Source: Rostrohypoxylon terebratum
Lineage: Eukaryota; Ascomycota; Sordariomycetes; Xylariales; Hypoxylaceae
DNA: 64,000 nucleotides
Assembly: GCA_022497145.1 (NCBI GenBank)
Contig: MU385866.1
Location: 62,001 to 126,000 of the forward strand
Reading direction: 5' to 3'
The translations under genes and the position numbers were made by a program. The number at the start of each line of letters is the position of its first letter. Within the stretch, counting starts at the first letter, position 1. The notes beneath the pieces are model-generated. The model worked only from the letters and a program-made list of their open reading frames with translations. It was not told the origin of the DNA and made no database searches. Shown here piece by piece: positions 35,479 to 46,303 of the stretch.

Positions 35479-37463
35479 CTACTTCAGCCGTCCCAATATA
35501 CCCTCCCAGGGCTTGAGAGAAACACTTGACTGCTTCGGTTTGTCTGGAACACTTTTTGTGTAATTGGTCGAAATCCATGATTCGATCTCGGCTATCTGAG
35601 GCATCGCCCACTCTAGTTCCTTCTTAGAGAAGTTCAGAACAACAAGCCAGCGCTCACCCTTTACGCTCGTCCGAACATAGGCAAAGACCTCTGGATGCCC
35701 GGGAGAGAGTTCTTGAAAATCGCCGTAGACGAAGACGTCAGCGTGGTTTTTCCTCTGTCTCAAAGCTTCTTGCCAGTACTGCAAGACCGAGAACTCGTTC
35801 TGGTTATTTGCCTCCAGCTGGGTCTCGACATTTACCGTCCGGTAGTCATCCATGACTCTCATCCACGGCTTTGTGCCCTGGTCACAAAAGCCCGCGTTCT
35901 CGCCCCCGGTCCACTGCATCGGTGTTCGAGCGTGATCGCGTGCCTTCATGTCGATAATTTTACGGCCGTAGGCTAGTTTGTCCTTGTCGTTTGCGTAGAG
36001 CTGCTCGCACTTCTTCCAGTAATTAATGGTTTCGATATCCTTGAATTCAGAAATGTCCCAAGTCGTTGGAGCGTTCCGAATACCAATCTCTTCTCCCTGG
36101 TAGACAAAAAGCGTGCCCCCGAGAGTGGCCTGCATTAGCGCGAGAAGCTTGGCCCCCTTTTCACGGCATTCGTCGCTGTCGTCGGTATACCGCGAGACGG
36201 ATCTCGGATTATCATGATTCTCGATGAAAACTGAGTTCCACCCGTTGTCTCTGATCATGACCCGTTGCCATCTTGAGATAATCGACTTCATCTCCTTCAC
36301 ATCCCACGGTTTGAGGGCCATCCTGACGTTTGGCTTATCGATGTCGACCAGGTCGAAAATGAAGACCATCTTCAACTCCTCTGCGTCGGCGCCGACGCTT
36401 CGCAGGATTTCCTTCTCATCGCTGACTCCAGGCATTTCTCCCACAGTTATTGTGTCGTATTTACTCAACACCTCTCGGTGCATCTCTCGTAGGTAGTCGT
36501 GCAATTTTGGGCCGTTGACGAAGTACTTCACTCCGGGTTGATATTTATGTCCCGGGCCAAGGACGACCTCGGCGTCAGGATAGCCAGGGTCTTTGGAGAT
36601 CAAATTGATGACGTCCATTCGAAAACCACTTGCGCCTCGTTTCACTACCACCGAAAGGCGTTAGTGATATACAATACGAAATAACTCGGAAAGGAAATTT
36701 AGGCCGTACTCCAAAAGTGCATAACATCCCAGACAGCGTCCCGGACCTCGGGGTTCTCCCAGTTCAGGTCGGGCTGTTCCGGCGTGAAAAGGCTGAGATA
36801 GAACTCGCCAGTCTTCTCATCATACGTCCAAGCTGAATTAGCTTCGCCCAAGATCTGCGCCCAGTTGTTAGGCGGCTCCGGCACCCCTTCGGGACTGACA
36901 CTCTTCGGCTTTTTCCAGATATACCAGCTACGTTTGGGGCTTTCGAGGCTAGCACGACTCTCAAGGAACCACGGATGCTCGTTGCTGGTGTGGTTCATCA
37001 CCAAGTCCATCATGAGCTTCATGTCGCGCCTCTTGAGTTCGGCGATCAACTCGTCTACGTCCTCCAAGGATCCATAGCGCTCGTCGATCTGCTTATAGTC
37101 GGCAATATCATAGCCCATGTCAGCCTGAGGTGACTTGAGGATCGGCGAAGACCAGACCACGTCGACACCCAGAGACTTTAGGTAGTCGAGCCGCGACGTG
37201 ATGCCCTTGATAGTACCCCATCCTGAAGTGACGCCAGGCTTTTTCGTTTCAATTGCGAAATATTAATAATCATCTATCAAGATTTCGTTCCGATTATTCA
37301 CCCACCTGGCACTGAAAGCTTGCCGGATAAATTTGGTAGACCACTGGTGCCTCTTTTGTCAACTTTTACTCTTGGTAGTTCAAAGAATTCCGGCGAGCCA
37401 ATTCGACGTACCGGCTTCTTTCCACCACTTGGGACTCGAATAGGAGGATTCCGTCAGAGCCAT
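35479..37463 (-). CDS. GH13 alpha-glucosidase (maltase / oligo-1,6-glucosidase type)
   Basis: This enzyme hydrolyses maltose, isomaltose or related alpha-glucosides. No signal peptide is visible, so it is probably intracellular and depends on a sugar importer. Four exons are inferred: 37463-37412, 37343-37306, 37238-36710 and 36644-35479, giving 594 residues. The start reads SPKWWKEAVVYQIYPASF, the canonical N terminus. Conserved GH13 regions are DLVMNHTSNEHPWF, GFRMDVINLI (Asp nucleophile), ITVGEMPGV (Glu acid/base) and FIENHDNPRSVSR (Asp transition-state stabiliser). Later landmarks are RTPMQWTGGENAGFC and SVKGERWLVVLNF. Oddity: after YPASF the loop reads QCQPGVTSGWGTIKG, where relatives usually have a D-x-N-x-D-G-type metal-binding loop before GWG; this lies at an exon junction and may reflect either real divergence or a missed splice choice. 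No maltose permease or MAL activator lies beside it. Confidence 0.92.
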
Positions 37464-39427
37464 TTTCACACACATATGAGACTCCTAAGGGTGTATATGA
37501 CTATATGACTAGGTAGGTAGGTACCTTTTCCGATATTGCGTCGAAACAGAAAGGGCTTGATCTTTAATCTAAGCTGAATTGGGCACCGATGCTTTCCCCT
37601 CGATTCAGTCCACCAAGTGACGTCGAGTGTCATTTGAGGTTAAGATTTACGTTTTGTCACAGCTATCTCGAGAGGCCATTGGTCGAAAATAGCATATCGA
37701 TGCGCATCAACGGGTGGCTGCAGCTGTTCAATAACACTATGTCTACTCATTGGTCTGTTAGTTGGAGATGACCCTATTATGTACCCCCTTTTTTTGAGAC
37801 ATATCGTTCCGTTCTCGCACGAGCTGAGGAGGGGACCTCGACTTGTACCTAGATCTTAGATAGGTAGGACCTGGTAGGTACCTATTCGGTAAATATAACA
37901 CAACCCCCTTCGTGTTTCTAATATGCGCCATAGTTGGTACGATCTCTTTACCCCCCGCAGTTTAGTGCTGATGAATCGATAGACACATCAGGATGCCAGG
38001 TCAAATCCTACAAGCTCATAATTAGTAGATATTTATTTCCATCGAGGATACAAAGCGGCTATACGTGGCTATAGCTAATGATATTGATGAGCCCGAGTAC
38101 GATTGAACTCTCACGATCGATACCACGTTAAAATCCTAGACCTAGATATTTTCGCGCTCGGCCCAATCACAGTCCGTATGACCACCTACATTGATGCGGT
38201 GGGGATCGAATATTGATAGCTTCAGCTCGCTTAACCTTAAGAGACACATGGCCATCTGCAGAGACACTGCTTGACTGCCTGGGTAAACACCAAGGTGTGT
38301 AAAATATGATATGATATAGAGCTTGGTTGACACTAGGTGTCACTCGCGTATTCCGGGGTTTGCTGGGCCGACCGCCTTCGATATTTTGATGCAAGCCGCT
38401 GATCACTGGTTGGTTGAGAACGCTCTGTTCTTTTGTCGATTTCGATGACTCTAAGCCTGGACCAATGGAAGGCTAGATAAATGAGGCGTCACAATCTGCT
38501 CGTGACTTGGGTATAAATTTGACCTCGCCCTAGTCGCCAGCGACCAACTGCGGAATTCGCGCTACCCAGATTCCGCGCATATCCCTACCATTCCTGGTGC
38601 CAACCGCAACTACGGTAGGCAGTTGACCATGATGAGCTAAGAAGTTTATTTTGAGAATTGAGACAACCCCGTGCTGCTAAAAATAAGGCTTATTTTCACG
38701 TAAGCAATTTTGCGGCTCCAAATTCGTAGGATTTGCCCGTGGACAACGGTAGGAAATGCTTGGCATATGTTGATCCCTACTATCCCTATCGCTTCAGGGG
38801 TCAAATTTGGGGGCGGGAGAGCTTGCCTAACCCTTTACAGAACGGGCACCGACTATTGGGAGAGGCTTGGGGGTGTGTATGGCGGCGTTATTAGTAGATG
38901 ATAGAACTGCTTCACCTAACTCACCCGACCGATCGTCCCAGTATTGAGATTCTGCGCATGTACCTGAGATGTCTACCATGGTAGACCTCCCTAGGATACA
39001 AGGTTGTCATAATGTGATGGACCTAGGTAGAGGACATGCTGACTGGTTAGCAAGGATGAAAATGTATGTCGAGGACGTCCCGGCCTCCACGTAGGATTCT
39101 CGAGTCTTCAGATTAGTAAAGGAGTAATACTCGCGAATATCCCGCTTCACTCCTTATCTCTGAGGGTTGGGCTGGTTGTCTCGACTACCCAGGCGGTGCC
39201 GCTCTTGCCACGGTCTTTTGAGCCTCAGGAGACGACGGGTTACAAAGGTCTCTCCTCTCCGCCAACTTCTAGAACGCGAAGCTGGACTTGACCCTCTTTT
39301 ATTTCGTCGTTGAACTGTCGATCGATGTCATTCATTCGCCCTTATTACGTGTTCCATCCCTGATTTCCTCTCACGGACATTTATACCTGAGATTCGGCTC
39401 TAGATAGTCGAGCGTCGGTAGATCTCG
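37464..39427. other. Divergent intergenic region
   Basis: Upstream DNA of the alpha-glucosidase and of the pepsin-fold membrane protein. Repeats of TAGGTAC type occur at 37500-37525 and 37850-37885. I see no gene or RNA. Confidence 0.55.
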
Positions 39428-41315
39428 ATGAACCGTTTCCTTACAGCAATCGCCAGCGCGGCAACCTTATCATTAATACGATCAGTTGATGGATCACCTA
39501 AAGCAGCAAGATGGTCGAACAAGACGGTAGGACCGGACGGGCCTTGGAATGCGGTAGAAGTCTCGATGGGGTCCGGCCAGCAAGTTACGGTATACGCTGG
39601 GAAGATGTGGGAGTCGTTTTTTCCCGGAGCAACTTATTGCGGAAATGTTACGACCGAAGGTCAGCCATGCTATGCGCAGGAAGCTGGGGCTGTCTACAAC
39701 GAGTCGGCTGGTACCGGGCACAAACCAGCCATCCTGATAGATGGGGGTAACTCCTTAACACCTAACCAGGTTTCCGACGGAACTGATGGGTTGCGATGGG
39801 CTGACTCATTGTTCCTCGGGACTAACACGACAGAGTGGGCCGACGACAGAGTAGAAGATTTTGACATGGTTCTCTTAAGCGACACGCAGTATCGGTATCC
39901 TAATGGGAACAGGTGCCCGATATTCGCAGGTTGTCTCAGTTTTGGCGCGGCACCTGGAAGTAAGTACGGGTTGATGGCTTCTCTATATATCTCCGTTTGT
40001 TTCTAAAGACTGGGTAGCTAATACGTAGCTTCCAGTGATCAACCAGACATTCCAGGTAAATGCAGGCCAATCTGCGGGCGCCATCAATGTGAGCCTATTA
40101 GCTGGGACTCTATATGAAGAGGACGCAATCGACTCTCAGACTTTCGGAATGCACATTGGATCGGCTGCCCCTCAACAGGTGCCGGGTTCGCTTTGGTTTG
40201 GAGGATATGATCGAAATAGAGCTGTGAACGATATGTTGGCTATTCCTATCGCCGACCCCTATCTCGTATTCACAGATGCACCTCTGGTGGACATATCCAT
40301 TAACGTCGTCAAGGGGGGATCGCCTTTCCCTTAGAATTCCAAGGGAGGTCTACTGGCGTCAGGAAATTCTTCGATAGGAGGTCGACTCCCCCTTGCCATC
40401 GATCCTTGTTTTCCGTACATCAACCTTCCTAAAAGTAGTTGCGATGCTATTGCCGCCGAGATACCGGTAACGTACAACGAAGGGCTAGGATTATATCTGT
40501 GGAATACGGACTCTCCGGACTACAGTCGCTTAGTACAATCTCCCTCGGTATTGTCGTTTACCTTCATGGATCCCAATAACAACTCGCGGAGGGTGAATAT
40601 ATCAGTACCATTTATGCATCTTAATTTAACGCTCGATAACCCGATCGTCGACAAGCCTACCTCCTATTTCCCATGCAATACGGCGTCCAATGGGAATTAC
40701 GCCCTAGGACGCGCCTTTCTGCAGGATGCCTTTTTCGGAGCGAATCTAAGGACAGCGTTTTACTTCATGTCGCAGGCGCCTGGACCCAACGTGAACGGTC
40801 AGAGTGTAGCGATCATGGACGACCAATGTCGTACACTTCTAACTAGCAACAACAACTGGGAAACCTCGTGGGATGGATACTGGGTGCCGCTTCCAGATAA
40901 TTCGACGACGGGCGACTCAACTGGGCGTAGGTCTAAGAAGGCTGTCATCGTCGGTTCGACCATCGGTGGACTAGCCGGTATCATGATATTGACATTGATC
41001 GGCTTCGTTATATGGAGATATCGCGTATACGGTAAGGGCTTTTCGATTTGCGGCATACCCTTGCTCAAGGACAAGCCGGCTGCATATTATGGCGCGAATG
41101 TTGCCGAGGTACCAAGAGAATCACCGAAATCGCCAGCTCAATACTGGCCGCAGCAACTGGCGCCGGTACCAGAGCTGCCAACCTTGGGTAATACTTGGCA
41201 GATGCCGGCTCATGTCACGGACCAGGCGGCTGAAATGGAGACGCCCTACGTAGTCCACGAGATGCCGGGTCACTACTTGGGGGCAGACGCTAACTATTGC
41301 CGGGCTGGCAAATAG
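39428..41315 (+). pseudogene. Pepsin-fold (aspartic-protease-like) type I membrane protein, interrupted by an in-frame TAG
   Basis: The two exons 39428-39959 and 40036-41315 join in frame to 604 codons. A signal peptide is present (residues 1-22, ending SVDG), then an ectodomain with many N-glycosylation sites, one TM helix at about 479-503 (VIVGSTIGGLAGIMILTLIG) and a cytosolic tail of about 95 residues. The ectodomain follows the A1 pepsin fold: PWNAVEVSMGSGQQVTVYAG, GSLWFGGYDRNR, AIDPCFPYINLPKSSCDAI and YALGRAFLQDAFF. Neither catalytic D-T/S-G motif is intact: the first is missing and the second reads DPCFPY, so it is not expected to be a protease. Codon 277 is TAG (40332-40334), in a stretch (GGSPFP-stop-NSKGGLLASGNSS) that relatives encode without a break; the 326 codons after it are open. 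It is therefore a recent nonsense allele, a readthrough case or a sequencing error. No canonical intron removes the stop. Confidence 0.8.
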
Positions 41316-41680
41316 TATATCATGGAGGAATACAATTGGACTTGCATGGTACTAGCGAAATGGTGGTGCATTTTTGTTTTGAATTGATCAGATACCATTT
41401 TAGATACCTCGCTTTGCATATGATGTGCCATGAATTAACTCATGCGAAGAAGTTAGGGGGTATGCCGGCTGCGACGGAAGTATATAGAGTTATTCATGCA
41501 AATATCGACGATAATGAAGAGGATATCATGATCTTTTCCGCCGATATACAATGAATATGGGTTTATTCAGACACTCGGCAGCACCACGCTGCGTGTGCTG
41601 ATATAACTAGTACGCCTGGATGAATAGACGATGCATGTCAAAGTCCTAGAACTGAAGCGACTTACTTACATCACGTCAGC
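41316..41680. other. Convergent intergenic region
   Basis: A 3' flank between converging genes. An 85-codon ORF crosses it without any recognisable feature. Confidence 0.5.
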
Positions 41681-43315
41681 TCAGTCTTGGCGCACCTCCG
41701 TAGGAACATCAGCCCCCAACAGACTCTGCTCCTCATCAACAACAAGATCTTTCTTTTCGGTTGGCGGCTTAGTTTTCTGTAAGCTAACCCATATAGCAGA
41801 CCCTATAATTAAGGCGCTGCCAAAGAGGCTTTCAATGGGAGGCGTTGTTCCCCAAACAACTCGCTCGATAATCAGGGCGAACACCATTTGTGTGTACTAT
41901 GCTACAATTAGTCTACCGAGAATTTGTAGCGAAAATTAGTGCATTCACGGGTATGGCATATACTTACGATGAGATTCGTGGCTCTTCCCGCCTTCTCTCT
42001 CTGTAGTCCCTCGGTAAGGAGGAATTGCAGCAGGAAGCCTGCAACACCGATCGATATCAACAAAGACCTACGATGGCAAAGTCAGCAAGGCTTATGCATA
42101 GGGCTTGAATCGTACCTCACCATTGAGCGGCAGTCTCGGGAATCTCAAAATGTAGGTCGGGAAGGACCATGATCGCGACGAACGAGACGACTGTTGCAAT
42201 AACTGCAAAATAGTTTACGCTTATGAGTGAGTGTGCACGCTTTCCGATGAGTCGAATGATAGAATATGCACAGGCTGCACCAAATGTCCCAATGACCGCC
42301 AAGATAACAGCAAGAGAACGTTGAGCTGGTGTCGCGGTCACCTCGGGGACCATCCCTTTAGGTTGGTCTGCAATAAAAAGCCTTGGACTGTCTTCAGGTT
42401 TATTCTTGTCATGTTGAGGGAAGAGAAACGCCGGTCTAGCGATGAAAAGAATACCGGCGAAAGCGATGAAACCTGCAATAGCTTCCTTCACCGTGTATGG
42501 TTCCTAAGGTACACTGGCGATCAGCGAGATCGGCGAGACTGAGATATGTGTGTGCAGCATAGTACCATATCAGTATTTGTATGACACTTACCCTTAAAAT
42601 CACGAAACACACGATAGCTGTCGTTGTTGGGACGAGGAAAGTAATGACTGTGGAATCGGCTATGTCCAAATAAGAGAGCGAATCTGGATCAACAGTGTTG
42701 GTTACCAAGTTTTCAGGAATCTCTTAGCTGTTTAATAAACCAGACTCACAGTATAAACAAAACAGCCCCGTGAAGCCAGCCAAGCCTCGCAGCACTAAAA
42801 GCCCCCTGATATCTCGACTTCCTAGGGGGAAGTCCGGGACTTTCTTGTACCACATGTACAAGGAGCCGAGAAAGGCGGTCGCGAACATTCGTACGAAGAT
42901 GATCTGCAAGGCGTGGAATTTTTTCTCGAAGCCCGTTTCGAGTAGACGAGTGGCCATCGACATCTATCATACCGTCAATACGTAGTACGTAGTACCTAGC
43001 ACACATGGACCTATGTCATATGATGGGTACCAAGTTATTATGATCGGTTCAAGTTGCTTTACATACGAGCGATGCGAACACCTGGGCAAGGAATACGAAG
43101 AAGAGCCCTATATTTCTCTCATAAAAAGGTTTGAATCTCTGCCAACATGATCGACGTCGTTCATCTTTGGAGTTTTTAGAATTATTTGCCTGTTCACTGC
43201 CAAAAGGGTTGATGGCATCGTTTTCGATTTCATGGCCTCCGGTTTGCGACGTTTGAATATTATCATCGTGTTCTCTCGGAGAATCCTCTCTCCCGTTTAT
43301 GGACCCGTAGGACAT
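41681..43315 (-). CDS. EamA-domain drug/metabolite transporter (DMT superfamily)
   Basis: This is a polytopic carrier of the DMT/EamA group, with about ten helices in two EamA halves. Fungal members sit in plasma or internal membranes and their substrates are mostly unknown. Six exons join in frame: 43315-43067, 42963-42750, 42683-42592, 42503-42121, 42067-41968 and 41896-41681, giving 417 residues. The N terminus is hydrophilic (about 65 residues). The first EamA half includes LAQVFASLMSMATRLLE, FHALQIIFVRMFATA, LRGLAGFTGLFCLY and SYLDIADSTVITFLVPTTTA. EPYTVKEAIAGFIAFAGILF ends it. The second half has AVIGTFGAACAYSIIRLIGK, FLLTEGLQREKAGRATNLIY and GSALIIGSAIWVSL. The C terminus is charged. 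It lies head-to-tail, 390 bp downstream of the amino-acid permease on the same strand; co-regulation is possible but not shown. Confidence 0.9.
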
Positions 43316-43705
43316 TATTATGCTTTTGAACCAAGGTGAGGTGAAGAAAATAGTACTAGGTAGGCGAATGGAGTTTTTGAATTGAATTATTTTAGCGCCA
43401 TCTGACTAACAATCGAGTTGCTCTTCTTCTCCTTCTTCTTTTAACGCCCTAGTGTAGTCTCGGCTTTGGCTTCGGTTCCGCAGACCCACCTACCCCAGGT
43501 TCTTTTAGTTCGGTACCTAGTCCATGCTGGTCATCTTGGTCATGTTACCTACTACTAGTTCCAAGATCATCACTTGTGAACTCTGTACGACAAACCACAT
43601 TGATGTCAAATGACCAAGAGGGAAAGGGGTATATTACATTACACGGAAAACTACCTATAGTAGGTCCTAGGTAGGTATAGTGAAAATCGAGATAATAGGT
43701 CAAGT
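43316..43705. other. Intergenic region, permease to DMT transporter
   Basis: Short spacer with a TAGGTCCTAGGTAGG repeat at about 43660-43676, likely carrying the DMT promoter and the permease 3' UTR. Confidence 0.5.
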
Positions 43706-45333
43706 TCAAAAACATAACCAGCCCCCTATTCTTTTGACCCTTCCGCCCCAACCTCCCTCCTCTGGCTCAATATCATCTTTCGTATATACATCGGTTACCA
43801 AGTCCATCTCGCTTGCCCGTTTAAACTTCGTTCTCTTGATTAATTTCCAAGCAACGAACATCAAACCAAATAGGGGTAATTCGATATAGTAGCTGACGAA
43901 ATCTACCGCACTAAACTTTGGACTAAAACAACTCCATCCTTGAATAAGGACGATGAAGCTGTTGAGCACAACAGCAACAATTGGACCGGCCGGGTATGTC
44001 CAATTCCTAAAGGGCAGAAGATGCTCCTTTCCCTGGGCTTTCAAGCCCGCGCGAAAACGCAGCGAAGCGATGCCAATGCTGATCCAAGACAGCTGATTGG
44101 ATACGCCGACAAGGTTCTGCAGCCACGTCCAAAGCTGGCCCGCCCCAATAAAAGACGCCCCAAAAAGCAAGCCCGAAATAAAGGAAGTGAAAAGAACAGA
44201 AACCCAAGGTACTTGGAAGCGTGTGAGGCGTCCGAATACTTTAGGCGCGTGGCCATTCACAGACAGCGTATATAGCAGCCTCGAACCAGCAAATAGAGCA
44301 TGATTTCCCGCAGATACGACACTGGTCAGGATGACAGCATTCACGAAAGAACCCGCCACCTTCGATCCGGCCAACTGAAAAGCAATGGTGAAAGGCGAGG
44401 TACGTGTCTCCTTGGAATTCAAACCCGGATAATCGTAGGGTACATTGAGTCCGATCATAAGGGAAGACAAAGTGTAAAAGAACAAGATTCTCCAGAATAC
44501 GTTCTTGACAACTCGCGGTAATTGACGTGCCGGGTCCTTGGTCTCTCCTGCTGTGATGGCGATCGATTCCGTACCGCCGAAGGCGAATGACGCAGTCACG
44601 AAGACGCTAGCGAAGCCACCGATACCTCCCACGAAGGGAGCTCCCGGGAGGTACCAATTTCGAGCGCCGATATACTCCTGCGACGTATTCCCACCCGCAT
44701 TTATGGCAATGCTCAAAATAATGAAAATGACGATGGTCACGACCTTTAACAGGCATAGCCAGTATTCCACTTCGCCATAAGCCCGTACATTGATGATGTT
44801 GGCGAGAACAATAAGGAACCATATAATAAGCCCCAGCGCATACCACGGGAAACTGTCGGTCCAATATCGGAAAACCAATTGCAGAGCGACAAGATCAGCG
44901 GCAGTAGACACGGCATCGTTGAACCAGTAGTTCCATGTCAGCGCAAACCCCCACGCGTCGTCCACATAACGCGCAGAGAAGGTGCAGAAAGATCCAGCCA
45001 CTTTTACGCATAGTTAGCACACTTAAAATTCCACTTCCAAATTTCAAGTCGTCTCTTACCCGGAACGAACGCAGCCATCTCGCCGAGACACAGCATGGTA
45101 ACGAATACGATACCCCCCACAATGGCGTAGCACAACAGCAACGAAGCTGGTCCGCCGGTCGCTAACGCCTTGCCAGTGCCCAGGAATAACCCGGTACCGA
45201 TAGTGCCCCCGATGGCGATCATCTGGACTTGTCGCGGCGACAGCGACCTCCTCAGCTGATCTTCAACCACGGGCGCAGTCTCAGCGCTGTGGAAGGCCGG
45301 AGGTGGGGCATTCTTTTCGGCGTCGACGTCCAT
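43706..45333 (-). CDS. Amino-acid permease (fungal YAT / AAP family)
   Basis: This is a proton-coupled amino-acid importer of the plasma membrane with 12 predicted helices. The two exons are 45333-45060 and 45000-43706, giving 522 residues; the intron has GTAAGA, a GCTAAC branch and AAAAG. A TTG-initiated extension upstream is open but ATG 45333 (MDVDAEKN) is the proper start. Signatures are SPRQVQMIAIGGTIGTGLFL and GTGKALATGGPASLLLCYAI in helices 1-2, then MLCLGEMAAFVPVAGSFCTF, FALTWNYWFNDAVS, FAFGGTESIAITAGETKDPA, LTSVVSAGNHALFAGSRLLY and SWISIGIASLRFRAGLKAQG. The GETKDPAR loop and the FRAG/FR-W-YP stretch are typical of general or dicarboxylic amino-acid permeases, but the specificity cannot be set. 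The C-terminal tail is acidic then basic (DDIEPEEGGWGGRVKRIG). Confidence 0.94.
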
Positions 45334-46219
45334 CTTGCAGACCTGATCCAATTCAATCTAGTTCACCTGTGGATGAACAGGTACCTAGGACCTAGGACCT
45401 AGGTAGGTAGGTACTAGTTAATGATTGGAAACCCTTCTCAACTTCCCCTAACCAACAAGGCAGCTCGCATTAGTGATAGCGGATCATTCTGTGAGTGAGA
45501 ACCTTGAAAGGTGGTACTGCAGTTTGGATGTACTGGATATACATAGTAAAATGAATTTGCACATAACGAAGCACGTCATTCCACGTGAGGATGGTGTTTT
45601 GGGGCAAAGTAGTCCTAAAGAGCTAGAGAGAAGAATTTTCTAGTCTTGGCCTGCCTAATTAAGAACGGTAGGAGTCCTTGACCGAGCCGTTGTTTGATTC
45701 CCTCTCTTCCCAAATCCGTCTAGTCTTATTATTGTCCATGGATTTCATTGAAATCTAAGTACTGGCCCTACTTCTAAAATAGCAGGGTTCGAAAGCTACT
45801 TATTAATATTAACTTAGAAATGTGATTATTGCATGTTGATATGAGAAACAGTCCTCATATGAAGTAAATATTTAATGAAGTGATTTTTGCATCGCGAATA
45901 ATATAGGTCGCACAATAGAGTTGAAGGGAAACCCCGTAACTTTTTCGACCAACACTCAAATATTTACTGTAAGAAAAGCAGCCAATAATTACTGGAATGC
46001 AATACTTAACGCATGGTCGAGGGGAGACTTCTTAATCGAATTTCTCAACTTTAATATTCTGACATATTCTAAACACGGCATCGGCTTCCCCACTTAAGAG
46101 ATTTGAATTTTAGGCAGTGTGAAACTGCCCTTTCTAGCAAAGTAAGAGAATATGTACTAATTTACTAGGCCCTATATCCAAGTCGCATCCAATAGTATAG
46201 GATAGAAAGACGGCTAAGA
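45334..46219. other. Intergenic region upstream of permease, with an AT-rich block
   Basis: The permease promoter side contains an array of CCTAGGA units (45384-45407) and a CACGTG at about 45582-45587. The segment 45720-46200 is clearly AT-richer than its surroundings and may be a decayed insertion next to the tRNA; no ORF or terminal repeats support a named element. Confidence 0.5.
45384..45407. repeat. CCTAGGA/CCTAGGT heptamer array
   Basis: Three direct heptamers of the same near-palindromic unit seen elsewhere between genes, followed by GTAGGTAGG. Confidence 0.75.
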
Positions 46220-46291
46220 GGCCCTATGGCGCAACGGTAGCGCGTTCGACTCCAGATCGAAAGGTTATCCGTTCAAATCGGGTTGGGGTCA
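46220..46291 (+). tRNA. tRNA-Trp (anticodon CCA), intronless
   Basis: The 72-nt sequence folds as a full cloverleaf. The acceptor stem pairs GGCCCTA with TGGGGTC (two G-T wobbles) and has discriminator A. The D stem pairs GCGC with GCGC. The anticodon stem pairs TTCGA with TCGAA around CTCCAGA, giving anticodon CCA at 46252-46254. The T stem pairs ATCCG with CGGGT around TTCAAAT. Internal promoters fit consensus: A box TGGCGCAACGG and B box GTTCAAATC. No intron is present. Confidence 0.95.
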
Positions 46292-46296
46292 CTCAC

Positions 46297-46303
46297 TTTT
46301 TTT
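46297..46303 (+). terminator. Pol III terminator (T7) after tRNA-Trp
   Basis: A run of seven T residues starts five bases after the tRNA 3' end, as expected for RNA polymerase III termination. Confidence 0.85.

Noticed and set aside
45334..45351. Six-residue N-terminal extension of the amino-acid permease
   Set aside because: It would start at TTG; the first ATG in frame is at 45333.
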